Below are positions 35,094 through 44,033 of a stretch of DNA of 58,393 bases, one piece after another. This stretch comes from Gardnerella coleohominis (GTDB taxonomy: Bacteria; Actinomycetota; Actinomycetes; Actinomycetales; Bifidobacteriaceae): contig NZ_MNLH01000007.1 in assembly GCF_002896555.1 (NCBI RefSeq), positions 1 to 58,393 on the forward strand, written 5' to 3'. The notes below the pieces were generated by a model. It saw only the letters and a list, made by a program, of their open reading frames with translations, was not told where the DNA came from and ran no database searches. The position numbers and the translations under genes are program-made. Position 1 is the stretch's first letter. Each line of letters opens with the position of its first letter.

Positions 35094-36959
35094 ATGAGTC
35101 ATATTTTGGTGAATGTTGCTTGGCCATACGCTAATGGCCCTCGTCATATCGGACATGTTGCTGGATTTGGGGTACCTTCAGACGTGTACGCTCGCTATGA
35201 GCGCATGAAGGGCAATGACGTGCTTATGGTTTCTGGAACGGACGAACACGGAACTCCTATTTTAGTAGAAGCGGATAAAGAAGGTGTTAGCGCTCAGGAG
35301 CTTGCTAATCGCTACAATCGCGTAATTACTAAGGATTTGTGCGATTTAGGTTTAAGCTACGATTTGTTTACGCGCACAACTACAGGGAATCATGAGCATG
35401 TAGTTCAGGAAATGTTCCGTCAATGCTTAAAGAACGGTTATATTTACAAGGGTACTCAGAAGGTTGCGATTTCTCCTTCTACGGGTCGTACTCTTCCAGA
35501 TCGTTACATTGAGGGCACGTGCCCACTTTGTGGAGCAGATGGTGCGCGCGGTGATCAGTGTGATGCTTGCGGTAATGAGCTTGATCCAGATGAGCTTATT
35601 AATCCTGTTTCGAAAATTAATGGTGAGACTCCGCGATTTGAAGAAACAGAGCATTACTTCCTTGATTTGCCTGCTTTAGCTGATGCTAATTTAAGCTGGC
35701 TTAATTCAAGGGATGGTTGGCGTACAAATGTTATTAATTTCTCAATCGGATTGTTTAAAGAAGTTAAGCCTCGAGCTATCACTCGTGATATTGACTGGGG
35801 TATTCCTGTTCCTGTAGAAGGATGGATTGATAATCCGAATAAGCGCCTGTATGTGTGGTTCGACGCTGTTATTGGATACTTGTCTGCGTCTATTGAATGG
35901 GCTCGCCGTCAAGGTAAGCCGGATGCATGGCGCGATTGGTGGTGTGATCCTAAGGCTCCTGGATATTACTTCATGGGCAAAGATAACATTACTTTCCATT
36001 CTCAGATTTGGCCTTCAGAAATGCTTGCATATAATGGTGCTGGTTCTAAGGGTGGCGAATCTGGAGTTTATGGCCCGTTGAATATGCCTGAGCAAGTTGT
36101 TGCTTCTGAGTTTATGACTATGGAAGGCAAGAAGTTCAGCTCTTCGCGCGGAATTGTGATTTACGTGAAAGATATTTTGGCGCGTTATCCTGTGGATGCT
36201 GTGCGATACTACATTTCTATTGCTGGTCCGGAAAATTCCGATGCTGATTTTACTTGGGCTGAGTTTGCTCGTCATAATAACGAGGAACTTGCTGCAAGTT
36301 GGGGAAATCTTGTAAATCGAGTAGCAAATCTTATTAATAAGAATTTTGGAGCAATTCCTCCTCTTGATGAAGATTCTATGACGGATATGGATCGCGCTTT
36401 ACTTGATCAAACTTCTAACGCTTTTGAAATTGTTGGTGGCTTGATTGAGCGTCATCGTCAGAAGAATGCTTTGACTGAGGCTATGCATGTTGTTGCAGAT
36501 ATTAACAAGTATATTTCTGCAACTGAGCCTTGGAAGATTAAGGATGATGAAGCTCGACTTGGTACTGTTTTGCATGTTGCTGCTCAAGCTGTATCTGATG
36601 CTAATCATTTGTTGGCGCCATTCTTGCCTCATTCTGCTCAAAAAGTGTGGGAAGCGCTTGGCGGAACCGGCATATTTTCTCCATTGCCTCGTATTGAGGA
36701 AGTAGAGGATTTGGATAAGCCTGGATTTAAGTATCCGATTATTACTGGCGATTACCGTTTGGGCGAAACTGTGCACCCATGGGAAAGCGAAGAGTTGGTA
36801 GTTGGTACTCCTGTGCCAAAGCCAACGCCTATTTTTGCTAAGATTCCTAAAGAAGCGGTTGACGAGGAGCTTGAGCGTTTTGAATCTGCTTTGGCTGAGC
36901 GTCAGCGTGCTGAGGCGAATAGACTCGCAGAGGCTCGTAAAATTTTAGAGAATAAGTGA
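35094..36959 (+). CDS. metG: Methionine-tRNA ligase
   Basis: Attaches methionine to its tRNA. The class I HIGH motif is seen as [16 protein letters not shown] and the KMSKS-like motif as [13 protein letters not shown] zinc knuckle pair lies at [18 protein letters not shown]. The start is taken at ATG 35094 ([15 protein letters not shown]); a TTG two codons earlier has no better support. 621 residues; it ends with a Glu/Arg-rich helix and lacks the C-terminal dimerisation domain found in E. coli MetG. It is followed by a small open frame and a strong terminator. Confidence 0.97.
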   Translation: MSHILVNVAWPYANGPRHIGHVAGFGVPSDVYARYERMKGNDVLMVSGTDEHGTPILVEADKEGVSAQELANRYNRVITKDLCDLGLSYDLFTRTTTGNHEHVVQEMFRQCLKNGYIYKGTQKVAISPSTGRTLPDRYIEGTCPLCGADGARGDQCDACGNELDPDELINPVSKINGETPRFEETEHYFLDLPALADANLSWLNSRDGWRTNVINFSIGLFKEVKPRAITRDIDWGIPVPVEGWIDNPNKRLYVWFDAVIGYLSASIEWARRQGKPDAWRDWWCDPKAPGYYFMGKDNITFHSQIWPSEMLAYNGAGSKGGESGVYGPLNMPEQVVASEFMTMEGKKFSSSRGIVIYVKDILARYPVDAVRYYISIAGPENSDADFTWAEFARHNNEELAASWGNLVNRVANLINKNFGAIPPLDEDSMTDMDRALLDQTSNAFEIVGGLIERHRQKNALTEAMHVVADINKYISATEPWKIKDDEARLGTVLHVAAQAVSDANHLLAPFLPHSAQKVWEALGGTGIFSPLPRIEEVEDLDKPGFKYPIITGDYRLGETVHPWESEELVVGTPVPKPTPIFAKIPKEAVDEELERFESALAERQRAEANRLAEARKILENK

Positions 36960-37087
36960 TTTTTGATTAAATATTTAATTAAAAGTGATGCAGATAACAA
37001 AAGTTAAATATTTAATCAGGATTTTTTAGATTTTTTTAAGGAAATTTTTAGCTTAAACTATCGTTTTTTGATGAAGGATGGTGTATT

Positions 37088-37141
37088 ATGGAGTTTGTTA
37101 GCGGTTATCCGCTAGCGAGATTCGCTATTCGAATCCCATAA
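37088..37141 (+). CDS. Possible 17-residue leader-like peptide
   Basis: ATG with gaagga 8 bases upstream encodes MEFVSGYPLARFAIRIP and a stop. The DNA of the frame folds as two adjacent hairpins, TAGCGG-ttat-CCGCTA and TAGCGA-gat-TCGCTA, which share bases. A terminator follows 28 bases later. This layout resembles an attenuator leader, but no regulated gene follows on this strand: the next one, pepC, is convergent. It could also be chance. Confidence 0.35.
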   Translation: MEFVSGYPLARFAIRIP

Positions 37142-37168
37142 CTGAAACCTTCTTCTCTCTTTCTCTCT

Positions 37169-37207
37169 GCCCAGGCGGGTTTTTCTCTCCCGCCTGGCTT
37201 CTTTTTT
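37169..37207 (+). terminator. Strong terminator downstream of metG and the small frame
   Basis: CCAGGCGGG and CCCGCCTGG form a perfect 9-bp stem with a 9-base loop, then cttctttttt. Confidence 0.93.
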
Positions 37208-37300
37208 ATCGCCTGCAAATCAAATCGACATATAGTTTTTGCAGTTTTATGAATTAATATTTTTTTGGGGATAACCCGGAATAACACTATTTTTTGGCCT

Positions 37301-37398
37301 ATAGCCCATATCTGATAGCCCATATCTGATAGCCCGTATCTGATAGCCCGTATCTGATAGCCCGTATCTGATGGTCCATATCCTATAGCCCATATTTA
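37301..37398. repeat. Seven-copy 14-bp tandem repeat
   Basis: Seven consecutive 14-bp units exactly fill these positions. Copies 1-2 are atagcccatatctg, copies 3-5 are atagcccgtatctg, and copies 6-7 are decayed. There are no spacers, so it is a minisatellite. Confidence 0.95.
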
Positions 37399-37487
37399 AA
37401 AATAAAAGCGCAGACTGCTGTGCTGCAATCTGCGCTATTTATTCAAACTCTAAAGCATACCGTGCTTATGCTTAATAAGCTTTTAAG

Positions 37488-38954
37488 TTAACGGCAACGC
37501 TTCGAAAGTGGCTCCCATGGTTCGAGCATTACTGGCTCCTGGCCTAAGACAGCTAATGTTGCTTCATCGAGATACTTCTTATTGATGATTATTTCAGTAA
37601 CATAGCGGTCGAACCATTCAGCGGAGCCGACATAGTATCCGTCTTCTCCGTTATCCTTGCCCCAGCTATTCTCAATCTTCCAGCGATCTGCCTCGCCCTT
37701 TTCATTGAGGTTTACGCCTGTGAATGTCATTGCATGGTTGCCTGGGCAATCCATGTATTCCAAGCCTTTAGCTTTGTCGAATGTGAATTTCACATCAAAC
37801 AGTTCATCTACGCGCACAACTGCAGGATCAAAGAATCCTTCTTGTCTGAGTGAGAACTGAGTGCAATCGCATGCGAACCAAATTGGATGTCCGTCCTTCA
37901 ACTGATCAACAGCTGCTTTTCGGAATACTTCAATTGGGACGTTAAGGAATTCGAGTTCCTCAGTTTCAGCCACGTTTGTGCTGTACCTTAACTGATAGAG
38001 CTTGTTGAATGGAGTGCGTTCCATAGGAGAGTTGCATATTGTTACGAAGTCGTTCACGTCAATTGGCACATACTTCTTTGCAAATTCTAGTGGAGTAATA
38101 CCATATTCGCGAATAATTGGACGCTCGTCTTTGCCAGTCTTTGGCTTTTCTTCTTTCTTGTCGTCCTTTTCGGCTTCGTCTTTCTTAGCTTCTTCGCCAG
38201 CTTTTTCGCTGTCCTTCTTTTCGTCCTTCTTATCTTCGTCCTCGTCTTTGGTGCGTGCGAAGAAATCGAATTTTGCTGGTGGTTCACCTAAAGCAATAGA
38301 AGTCATGCGGTAAATAGTTTCCAAGTCGCGGACTTTCATTTCGCGCAATTCTTCCAAAGAAGTACCGTTCTTATGGGCTTCGCGCATTTCTGCAGCGAAT
38401 TCGCGCAACTTGGTATTTATGTATTGTACAAATGCATCTGAGTCAATGGCATTCTGAGAATCTGGGTATGCGCTCTTTGGTACGAGTCCGTACTTGTTTA
38501 CCAAGTTAACGAACATTTGCCACCAGCCGCCATCGTCGATTGGGCCATAGTTAATGCATTCGAAAACTCGGCTATTAACATCTTCGTCAAGTGTTGCAAG
38601 CACGTTTTCCAAATATGCGTTTGCTTTTTCAATCTTGTCCCAGAAGAACAGGTAGCTTTCAGAAAACTCGAAGTCTTCTAAATCCCACTTGTGCATTAAT
38701 TCATAGCGCAAAGTGTTAAGAGAAGCGAACATCCAGCAACGTCCAGAGTGCTGCTGATTTGTTATTGTTCCTTGTTTTAATTCGATTGAGAAGTCGCGTG
38801 GAAGTTCTCGTTGGCCTTGGTAGCTTGTTGCTGCTTTAAGCACGCCGTTTGCTACAGAGGCGTTCGCGGCCAATCGGTTTGCGCGCTGTTCGTTGAAATG
38901 TTTGGAATATTCTTGCACGTGATCCATGGTCACTGCTTTGACATTCTCTGCCAT
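37488..38954 (-). CDS. pepC: Aminopeptidase C (bleomycin-hydrolase family, C1B)
   Basis: Cytoplasmic cysteine aminopeptidase that trims peptides from the N-terminus. The active-site Cys is in QQHSGRCWMFASLN (C73), the His in CPGNHAMTFTG and the Asn in IENSWGKDNGEDGYY. The start is ATG 38954 because AAGGAG lies five bases upstream; an ATG eight codons earlier has no such site. Residues ~235-277 are a Lys/Glu/Asp-rich charged insertion absent from typical PepC, bringing the length to 488 versus ~440-450. It is transcribed toward metG. Confidence 0.95.
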   Translation of the reverse strand: MAENVKAVTMDHVQEYSKHFNEQRANRLAANASVANGVLKAATSYQGQRELPRDFSIELKQGTITNQQHSGRCWMFASLNTLRYELMHKWDLEDFEFSESYLFFWDKIEKANAYLENVLATLDEDVNSRVFECINYGPIDDGGWWQMFVNLVNKYGLVPKSAYPDSQNAIDSDAFVQYINTKLREFAAEMREAHKNGTSLEELREMKVRDLETIYRMTSIALGEPPAKFDFFARTKDEDEDKKDEKKDSEKAGEEAKKDEAEKDDKKEEKPKTGKDERPIIREYGITPLEFAKKYVPIDVNDFVTICNSPMERTPFNKLYQLRYSTNVAETEELEFLNVPIEVFRKAAVDQLKDGHPIWFACDCTQFSLRQEGFFDPAVVRVDELFDVKFTFDKAKGLEYMDCPGNHAMTFTGVNLNEKGEADRWKIENSWGKDNGEDGYYVGSAEWFDRYVTEIIINKKYLDEATLAVLGQEPVMLEPWEPLSKRCR

Positions 38955-39484
38955 ATAACTCCTTAAATAATCTAGCATTGGCTAATAAAAGCTATTCTAT
39001 AGGTCACATTGTTCAAGACTTATCCTGTTGTGTTTCGTAATTGTGACATATTGTTTACAAACCTAAGGAATTTTTGAATAATTATCGTTATGCCGATAAA
39101 TATTCTGTTTTTTGATGTAAAAATAGAATATATTTTATTTTATTGCTGTTTGTTGCACGGCTAACAAAAAAGATTTTTAAGTGTAAAAAATACATTAGCG
39201 CATAACAGTATTTATCTGCAAAAGCCTTAAAAACTTTGATATTCTGCGATTAATAGCATGCTTGAGGTTTACGGGTTATATGAGATTTTACTAAACATGA
39301 GTATATTTTCCTTATTTTCTGTTGTACATAGGTTAGCTGAAAATATACTAATTACAGTCCCGAGTTATATATGAGGGTCACTTGACTGTGTCTTTTTTCG
39401 GGAAATTAGACGTTAAAGGCATACAAACTTCCGCGGTTTGTGATTGTCTGTGTTTGGATATGCTAGGCGGAGAAAAGAGTTATA
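38955..39484. promoter_or_regulatory. Divergent pepC/opp regulatory region
   Basis: 530 bases without a gene, between pepC (minus) and the Opp operon (plus). It must hold promoters for both. A perfect 10-bp inverted repeat (AGTATATTTT / AAAATATACT, 39300-39309 with 39340-39349, 30 bases apart) lies about 135 bases before the oppB start. A CCCGA...TCGGG pair surrounds the following stretch (about 39359-39402). These are candidate regulator or RNA sites only. Confidence 0.55.
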
Positions 39485-40474
39485 ATGATTCGATACATTA
39501 TTAAGCGGTGCTTGAATTATGTTGTGATGCTGTTCGTAGCAGTGTCTATGACATATTTCTTGGCGAGCGCATTTATGGATCCGCGTTCTAACCATGCTCA
39601 GATTTCGCCTGGAAAAGCGACTCCTGGTTATTCAATTGAACTTTCGTTAGATGCTGCGAATATCAACGATCGTACGCCAGTCATAATTCGCTATTTTAGA
39701 TGGCTCGGTGGCATTTTCACCAGATGGGATTGGGGATTAAGTCCAGATGGTGGTCATGTCGGAAAAGAAATTGCTTATAGAATTGGTGCTTCTGTGGAGC
39801 TTGTTACTGGAGCTACCATATTAGGCATTGTTATTGGTGTGAGCCTTGGTATTTATACAGCTATTCGTCAATACAAGTGGCAGGATCGTGTTCTGAATGC
39901 AATTTCCACATTCCTACTTGTTGTTCCTACTGCTGTAATGATTTTGGCTATTGTTAATTTGGCTATTTTTATTAACGATTCAGCAGAATATCGCGTTTTC
40001 TACGTCACTGGTTTAAGCTCGTATCAAGGCAATAACATATTTGAGTATTTGGCTGATTTCTTGCAGCATTTGATTTTGCCAACTATTTCTATGACTATTT
40101 CTGGCATGGTTGGTTATCATTTGACTCAGCGAACCTATTTGCTTGATACAATGAATGCCGATTATGTGCGTACTGCTCGCGCTAAAGGCTTGCCGTTGAA
40201 TATTGCTATTCGCCGCCATGCTTTGCGTACTTCTTTAATTCCTACTGCTGTTGACGTTGCATTCTCTATTGCAGGTATCTTTACTGGTGCTGTTATGACA
40301 GAGAAAATGTATGCTATTCACGGTTTGGGTGAGTACTTCCTTAATACTCTTGCTCAAAATGACATCAATGGTGCTACTGCAGTTGCTGCATTTGGTGCTG
40401 TATGTACATTATCTGGTGCTTTGCTTGCAGATATCTTCTCTGCTTGGTTAGATCCACGTATTCGTTTGAGTTGA
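39485..40474 (+). CDS. oppB: Oligopeptide ABC transporter permease, OppB type
   Basis: One of two membrane subunits of a peptide importer. MIRYIIKRCLNYVVMLFVAV is the typical first helix. The ABC permease (EAA) loop appears around YVRTARAKGLPLNIAIRRHA. About six helices, 329 residues. A ggcggag site precedes the ATG. It is the first gene of the oppB-oppC-oppDF unit, 27 bases before oppC. Confidence 0.92.
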   Translation: MIRYIIKRCLNYVVMLFVAVSMTYFLASAFMDPRSNHAQISPGKATPGYSIELSLDAANINDRTPVIIRYFRWLGGIFTRWDWGLSPDGGHVGKEIAYRIGASVELVTGATILGIVIGVSLGIYTAIRQYKWQDRVLNAISTFLLVVPTAVMILAIVNLAIFINDSAEYRVFYVTGLSSYQGNNIFEYLADFLQHLILPTISMTISGMVGYHLTQRTYLLDTMNADYVRTARAKGLPLNIAIRRHALRTSLIPTAVDVAFSIAGIFTGAVMTEKMYAIHGLGEYFLNTLAQNDINGATAVAAFGAVCTLSGALLADIFSAWLDPRIRLS

Positions 40475-40501
40475 TTGCGTTAGAGTGTAGGTGATATTAG
40501 C

Positions 40502-41569
40502 ATGACAAGTAATAAATCTTCTGATTCCAAAAAGATTGATTTGAAGAATACTGAATCTAAAAAAGATGAGGAATTAAAGAAAGACGAATCTGTGAAAACT
40601 GCATCGTCTAAGAATGCTGCAGCAGAAAAGAAGATTTCTAAATCTAAGCAGAATTCAAATGAATCCGCCAAATCTGAAGGAACTTCATCGTGGGCTAACT
40701 TTAAGCGTACGGGAAGGCTTAGGCTTTATACTCGCAGATTCTTCCGCCGTCCGTCTGCAGTTTTTGGCTTAGTTATTTTAGTAATTTTGGTGTTCTTTGC
40801 TCTGTTTGGATCTTTATTCACTAAGTATTCATATACTGATACGAGCATGTCAGCTTTGCGTGAGCCGCCTTCTGCAGATCATTGGCTTGGTACTACCAAG
40901 GAAGGCTCCGATATGTATGCAATGCTTATCCGAGGCTTAGGTAGATCTTTGGCTATAGGCATTATTAGCTCTATATGCATCACTATCATTGCTGCTATTG
41001 TTGGTACGGCAATTGCATACTTTGAGGGTTGGTTTGAGCATGTCGGTATGTGGTTCCTCGATATGCTTTTGATTGTTCCTTCATTCTTGCTTATTTCTTT
41101 GCTTATTGGCAATGCAAGTGGTGGAAGCGATTGGCTGTGGCTTACTTTTGGCCTGTCAGTTTTCGGTTGGATTGGTTATGCGCGTACCATTCGAACTTTA
41201 ACTTTAAGCTTGCGTGAACGTGAATATGTGCGTGCTGCAAAGTTCGAAGGCGTGAATTCATTCTTTATCATCATTCGACACTTAGTTCCAAATCTTGGTT
41301 CTGTTTTGATTATTAATTTGGTTCTTGGCGTTATTGGTGCAATTAATGGCGAAACTGCTTTAAGCTTCTTGGGCATCGGTATTAAGAGCCCAGATACTTC
41401 TCTCGGTGTGTTGCTTAGCACTGGTCAGGATCAGCTTTATACAGCTCCATGGCTTATTTTGCCTCCTGCAGTTGTTCTTGTTTTGCTCACATTCTCTATG
41501 CAGCTTATTGGTGATGGTTTGCGTGATGCTATCGATCCGTATTCCAAGTCAGTTGGTAAAGCCGAGTAA
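40502..41569 (+). CDS. oppC: Oligopeptide ABC transporter permease, OppC type, with Lys/Ser-rich tail
   Basis: Second membrane subunit of the importer. The first ~65 residues are a charged Lys/Ser/Glu/Asp tail not typical of OppC. RRFFRRPSAVFGLVILVILV then begins the usual fold, with ADHWLGTTKEGSDMYAMLIR and the EAA loop YVRAAKFEGVNSFFIIIRHL. TALSFLGIGIKSPDTSLG is a strong OppC/DppC family block. 355 residues. Confidence 0.92.
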   Translation: MTSNKSSDSKKIDLKNTESKKDEELKKDESVKTASSKNAAAEKKISKSKQNSNESAKSEGTSSWANFKRTGRLRLYTRRFFRRPSAVFGLVILVILVFFALFGSLFTKYSYTDTSMSALREPPSADHWLGTTKEGSDMYAMLIRGLGRSLAIGIISSICITIIAAIVGTAIAYFEGWFEHVGMWFLDMLLIVPSFLLISLLIGNASGGSDWLWLTFGLSVFGWIGYARTIRTLTLSLREREYVRAAKFEGVNSFFIIIRHLVPNLGSVLIINLVLGVIGAINGETALSFLGIGIKSPDTSLGVLLSTGQDQLYTAPWLILPPAVVLVLLTFSMQLIGDGLRDAIDPYSKSVGKAE

Positions 41570-41590
41570 GGCTTATTTAGAGGTGTAAAA

Positions 41591-43660
41591 ATGACCGATA
41601 TGGTGAATGACGTGAATAAGGAAAATACCACTATGGAAGATCAGAACACTGAGGCTAAGCTTAGCGACCAGAAGACTGAAAAGGCTTCTGAGAAAGTTGC
41701 TGATAAGGCTAAAAAGTCAGACAAAAAGCATGAAGATTCTAAAAAATCTTGTGGCTTTAGTTTAAAGAATCTTTGGCCTCTTAAAAAGAATAAGAAAGTT
41801 GCAAAGAGCGACGATAAGTTCAGTGGTAAGTGGCCTGATGATAAGCCATTGATTTCTGTTCGCAATTTGCAAGTGAACTTTGCTTCTGAAGCTGGTACAG
41901 TTCATGCAGTAAGAGATATGAACTTTGATTTGTATCCTGGCAAGACTTTAGGTATTGTTGGTGAATCTGGTTCTGGTAAGTCTGTTACTTCCTTAGCTGT
42001 TATGGGTTTGCTTGACAAGAATGCTTCTGTTAAGGGTTCTATAACTTATAGAGGTGAAGAACTTTTAACTAAGACTGATCTTGAGATGAGTGCTCTGCGC
42101 GGCAAGAATATTGCTATGGTATTCCAGGATCCTCTTTCTGCTTTGACTCCTGTTTTCTCTATTGGCGATCAGCTTAAAGAGGCATTAGTTATTCATAATC
42201 CTGATATGACTGATGAGCAGATTCGTAGTCGCTCTATTGAGTTGCTCACTTTGGTTGGTATTTCTAATCCAGTAGCACGTTTGAAGGCGTTCCCTCACGA
42301 GTTTTCTGGTGGTATGCGTCAGCGCGTTATGATTGCTATGGCAATTGCTAATAATCCAGATGTTATTATCGCTGATGAGCCAACTACAGCTTTGGATGTT
42401 ACAATTCAGGCTCAGGTGTTGGAAGTTTTGAAGAAAGCTCAGGCTGCTACCGGCGCAGCAATGATTTTCATCACACACGATTTAGGCGTTATAGCTGGTG
42501 TAGCTGATGAAGTTATTGTTATGTATTCAGGTCATTTGGTTGAGCATAATACTGTTGAAGAAATCTTTGAACACCCAACTCAGCCATATACGATTGGCTT
42601 GCTTGGAGCTATTCCTAGAGTCGATCAAAAGCGTACTCGTCGTTTGACGCCAATTTCTAAGCCTACTATGGATATGCTTATAGAATCTGAAAAGTCTGGC
42701 GATACCAGTTCTATTCTTGGCGCTGAAGCTCAATCTGAAACTGTTCGTGCAATGCTTCGTGCGGAGAGCGAACGTGATATTAAGCCTATTTTCGAGGGTA
42801 TTCCTCGCGAGCAGCGCAAGGTTGTTTTGGATGTTAAACATCTTGTGAAAACATTCCCAATTACTGGTGGCGGTTTCTTGCGTCGCAAGGTTGGTGTTGT
42901 TCGCGCAGTAGATGATGTAAGTTTTGAAGTGCGCGAAGGCGAAACCTTGGCCTTGGTGGGCGAATCTGGTTCTGGTAAGTCTACTACTTTGATGGAAATC
43001 ATGAATTTGAAGAAGCCGGAGTCTGGTTCGATTACTGTTTTTGGAACTGAGCTTAATGATAATTTGACTAGCTTAAAGCGTCGTCAGCTTCGTTCTGATA
43101 TTCAATATGTGTTCCAGGATCCAATGAGCTCGCTCAATCCTCGTATGTTGGTTTACGATATTTTGGCTGAGCCTTTGTTGGTACAGCATAAGTCCAAGAT
43201 TGAAATTCGCGATCGTATTGCAGAGCTTATGCAATTGGTTGAGTTGAATCCAGACCAGGTTGATCGATTCCCAACGCAGTTCTCTGGCGGTCAGCGTCAG
43301 CGTATTGCTATCGCTCGTGCATTGGCTGTAAATCCTAAACTTTTGCTTCTCGATGAGCCTGTATCTGCTTTGGATGTTTCTATTCAGGCTGGCATTATTA
43401 ATTTGCTTGAGGATTTGCAGGATAAGCTTGGCGTAGCGTACTTATTCGTTGCACATAATATGGCTGTAGTTCGTCACATTTCTAGTCGAATTGCTGTTAT
43501 GTATCGTGGTCGTATTGTGGAATATGGCGAAACTGATGAAGTTTTCGATAATCCTCAACATCCTTATACTAAGGCTCTGATTAGTGCTGTTCCTATTCCA
43601 GATCCTAAGATTGAGAAGCATCGTAAGCGTATTATTCTTTCTGAAGACGATACATTCTGA
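41591..43660 (+). CDS. Fused oligopeptide ABC transporter ATPase (OppD-OppF)
   Basis: Both ATPases of the importer in one polypeptide of 689 residues. Residues 1 to ~75 are a Lys/Asp/Glu-rich tail. Domain 1 has Walker [12 protein letters not shown], signature [11 protein letters not shown] and Walker [15 protein letters not shown]. Domain 2 has Walker [12 protein letters not shown], signature [11 protein letters not shown] and Walker [30 protein letters not shown] and [16 protein letters not shown] are the OppD- and OppF-type ends. It lies 21 bases after oppC and is followed by a terminator. Confidence 0.95.
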   Translation: MTDMVNDVNKENTTMEDQNTEAKLSDQKTEKASEKVADKAKKSDKKHEDSKKSCGFSLKNLWPLKKNKKVAKSDDKFSGKWPDDKPLISVRNLQVNFASEAGTVHAVRDMNFDLYPGKTLGIVGESGSGKSVTSLAVMGLLDKNASVKGSITYRGEELLTKTDLEMSALRGKNIAMVFQDPLSALTPVFSIGDQLKEALVIHNPDMTDEQIRSRSIELLTLVGISNPVARLKAFPHEFSGGMRQRVMIAMAIANNPDVIIADEPTTALDVTIQAQVLEVLKKAQAATGAAMIFITHDLGVIAGVADEVIVMYSGHLVEHNTVEEIFEHPTQPYTIGLLGAIPRVDQKRTRRLTPISKPTMDMLIESEKSGDTSSILGAEAQSETVRAMLRAESERDIKPIFEGIPREQRKVVLDVKHLVKTFPITGGGFLRRKVGVVRAVDDVSFEVREGETLALVGESGSGKSTTLMEIMNLKKPESGSITVFGTELNDNLTSLKRRQLRSDIQYVFQDPMSSLNPRMLVYDILAEPLLVQHKSKIEIRDRIAELMQLVELNPDQVDRFPTQFSGGQRQRIAIARALAVNPKLLLLDEPVSALDVSIQAGIINLLEDLQDKLGVAYLFVAHNMAVVRHISSRIAVMYRGRIVEYGETDEVFDNPQHPYTKALISAVPIPDPKIEKHRKRIILSEDDTF

Positions 43661-44033
43661 TACTAGAGTGATTTTCAGTTAGAACACTTTATTTGGGCGT
43701 GTACTTGTATGAGTGCACGCCTTTTTATTTTGTGTTTGTGTTTTCTGTTTCTGTTTTTGTTTTTCGCGAATATAAATCGATATGTTGTATTTTTTTGTAA
43801 ACATTAGATAAACGAATGAAAAGTAAAATATTTTGTTTTTTAGTAAAAATTAACTAAAAAATTTTTAGTTTTTGATTTTATACGTATGAATTAACATTTC
43901 GTTAACTAAAAATTCAATTAACAAATGTTCATAATGTGGATGTTGGTAGTAATCGTAATCAAAATGTCATATGACAAGATATACTCTAACAACATACCGG
44001 AAATAGGACATCATCCGGGGAATGAGAGGAATC
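43661..44033. other. Gap between the OppDF terminator and oppA
   Basis: It holds the OppDF terminator, then a very AT-rich stretch with an inverted pair AACATT ... AATGTT at about 43894-43930, presumably including the oppA promoter. The gap suggests oppA is transcribed separately and at a higher level, as is common for binding proteins. Confidence 0.6.
43696..43730 (+). terminator. Terminator after the fused OppDF gene
   Basis: GGCGTGtACT pairs with AGTgCACGCC around a 6-base loop, followed by tttttatttt. Confidence 0.92.

Larger units (their letters stand above)
36960..37487. other. Intergenic region between metG and pepC
   Basis: Contents in order: an AT-rich stretch, a possible 17-codon open frame with two overlapping hairpins (37088-37141), a strong terminator (37169-37207), a seven-copy 14-bp tandem repeat (37301-37398) and the 3' side of the convergent pepC gene. 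Confidence 0.7.

Noticed and set aside
37118..37140. TTCGAATCC resembling a tRNA T-arm
   Set aside because: No acceptor stem, D-arm or anticodon stem can be formed around it.
37301..37398. Possible CRISPR array
   Set aside because: 14-bp units are directly adjacent with no spacers and no cas genes are nearby.
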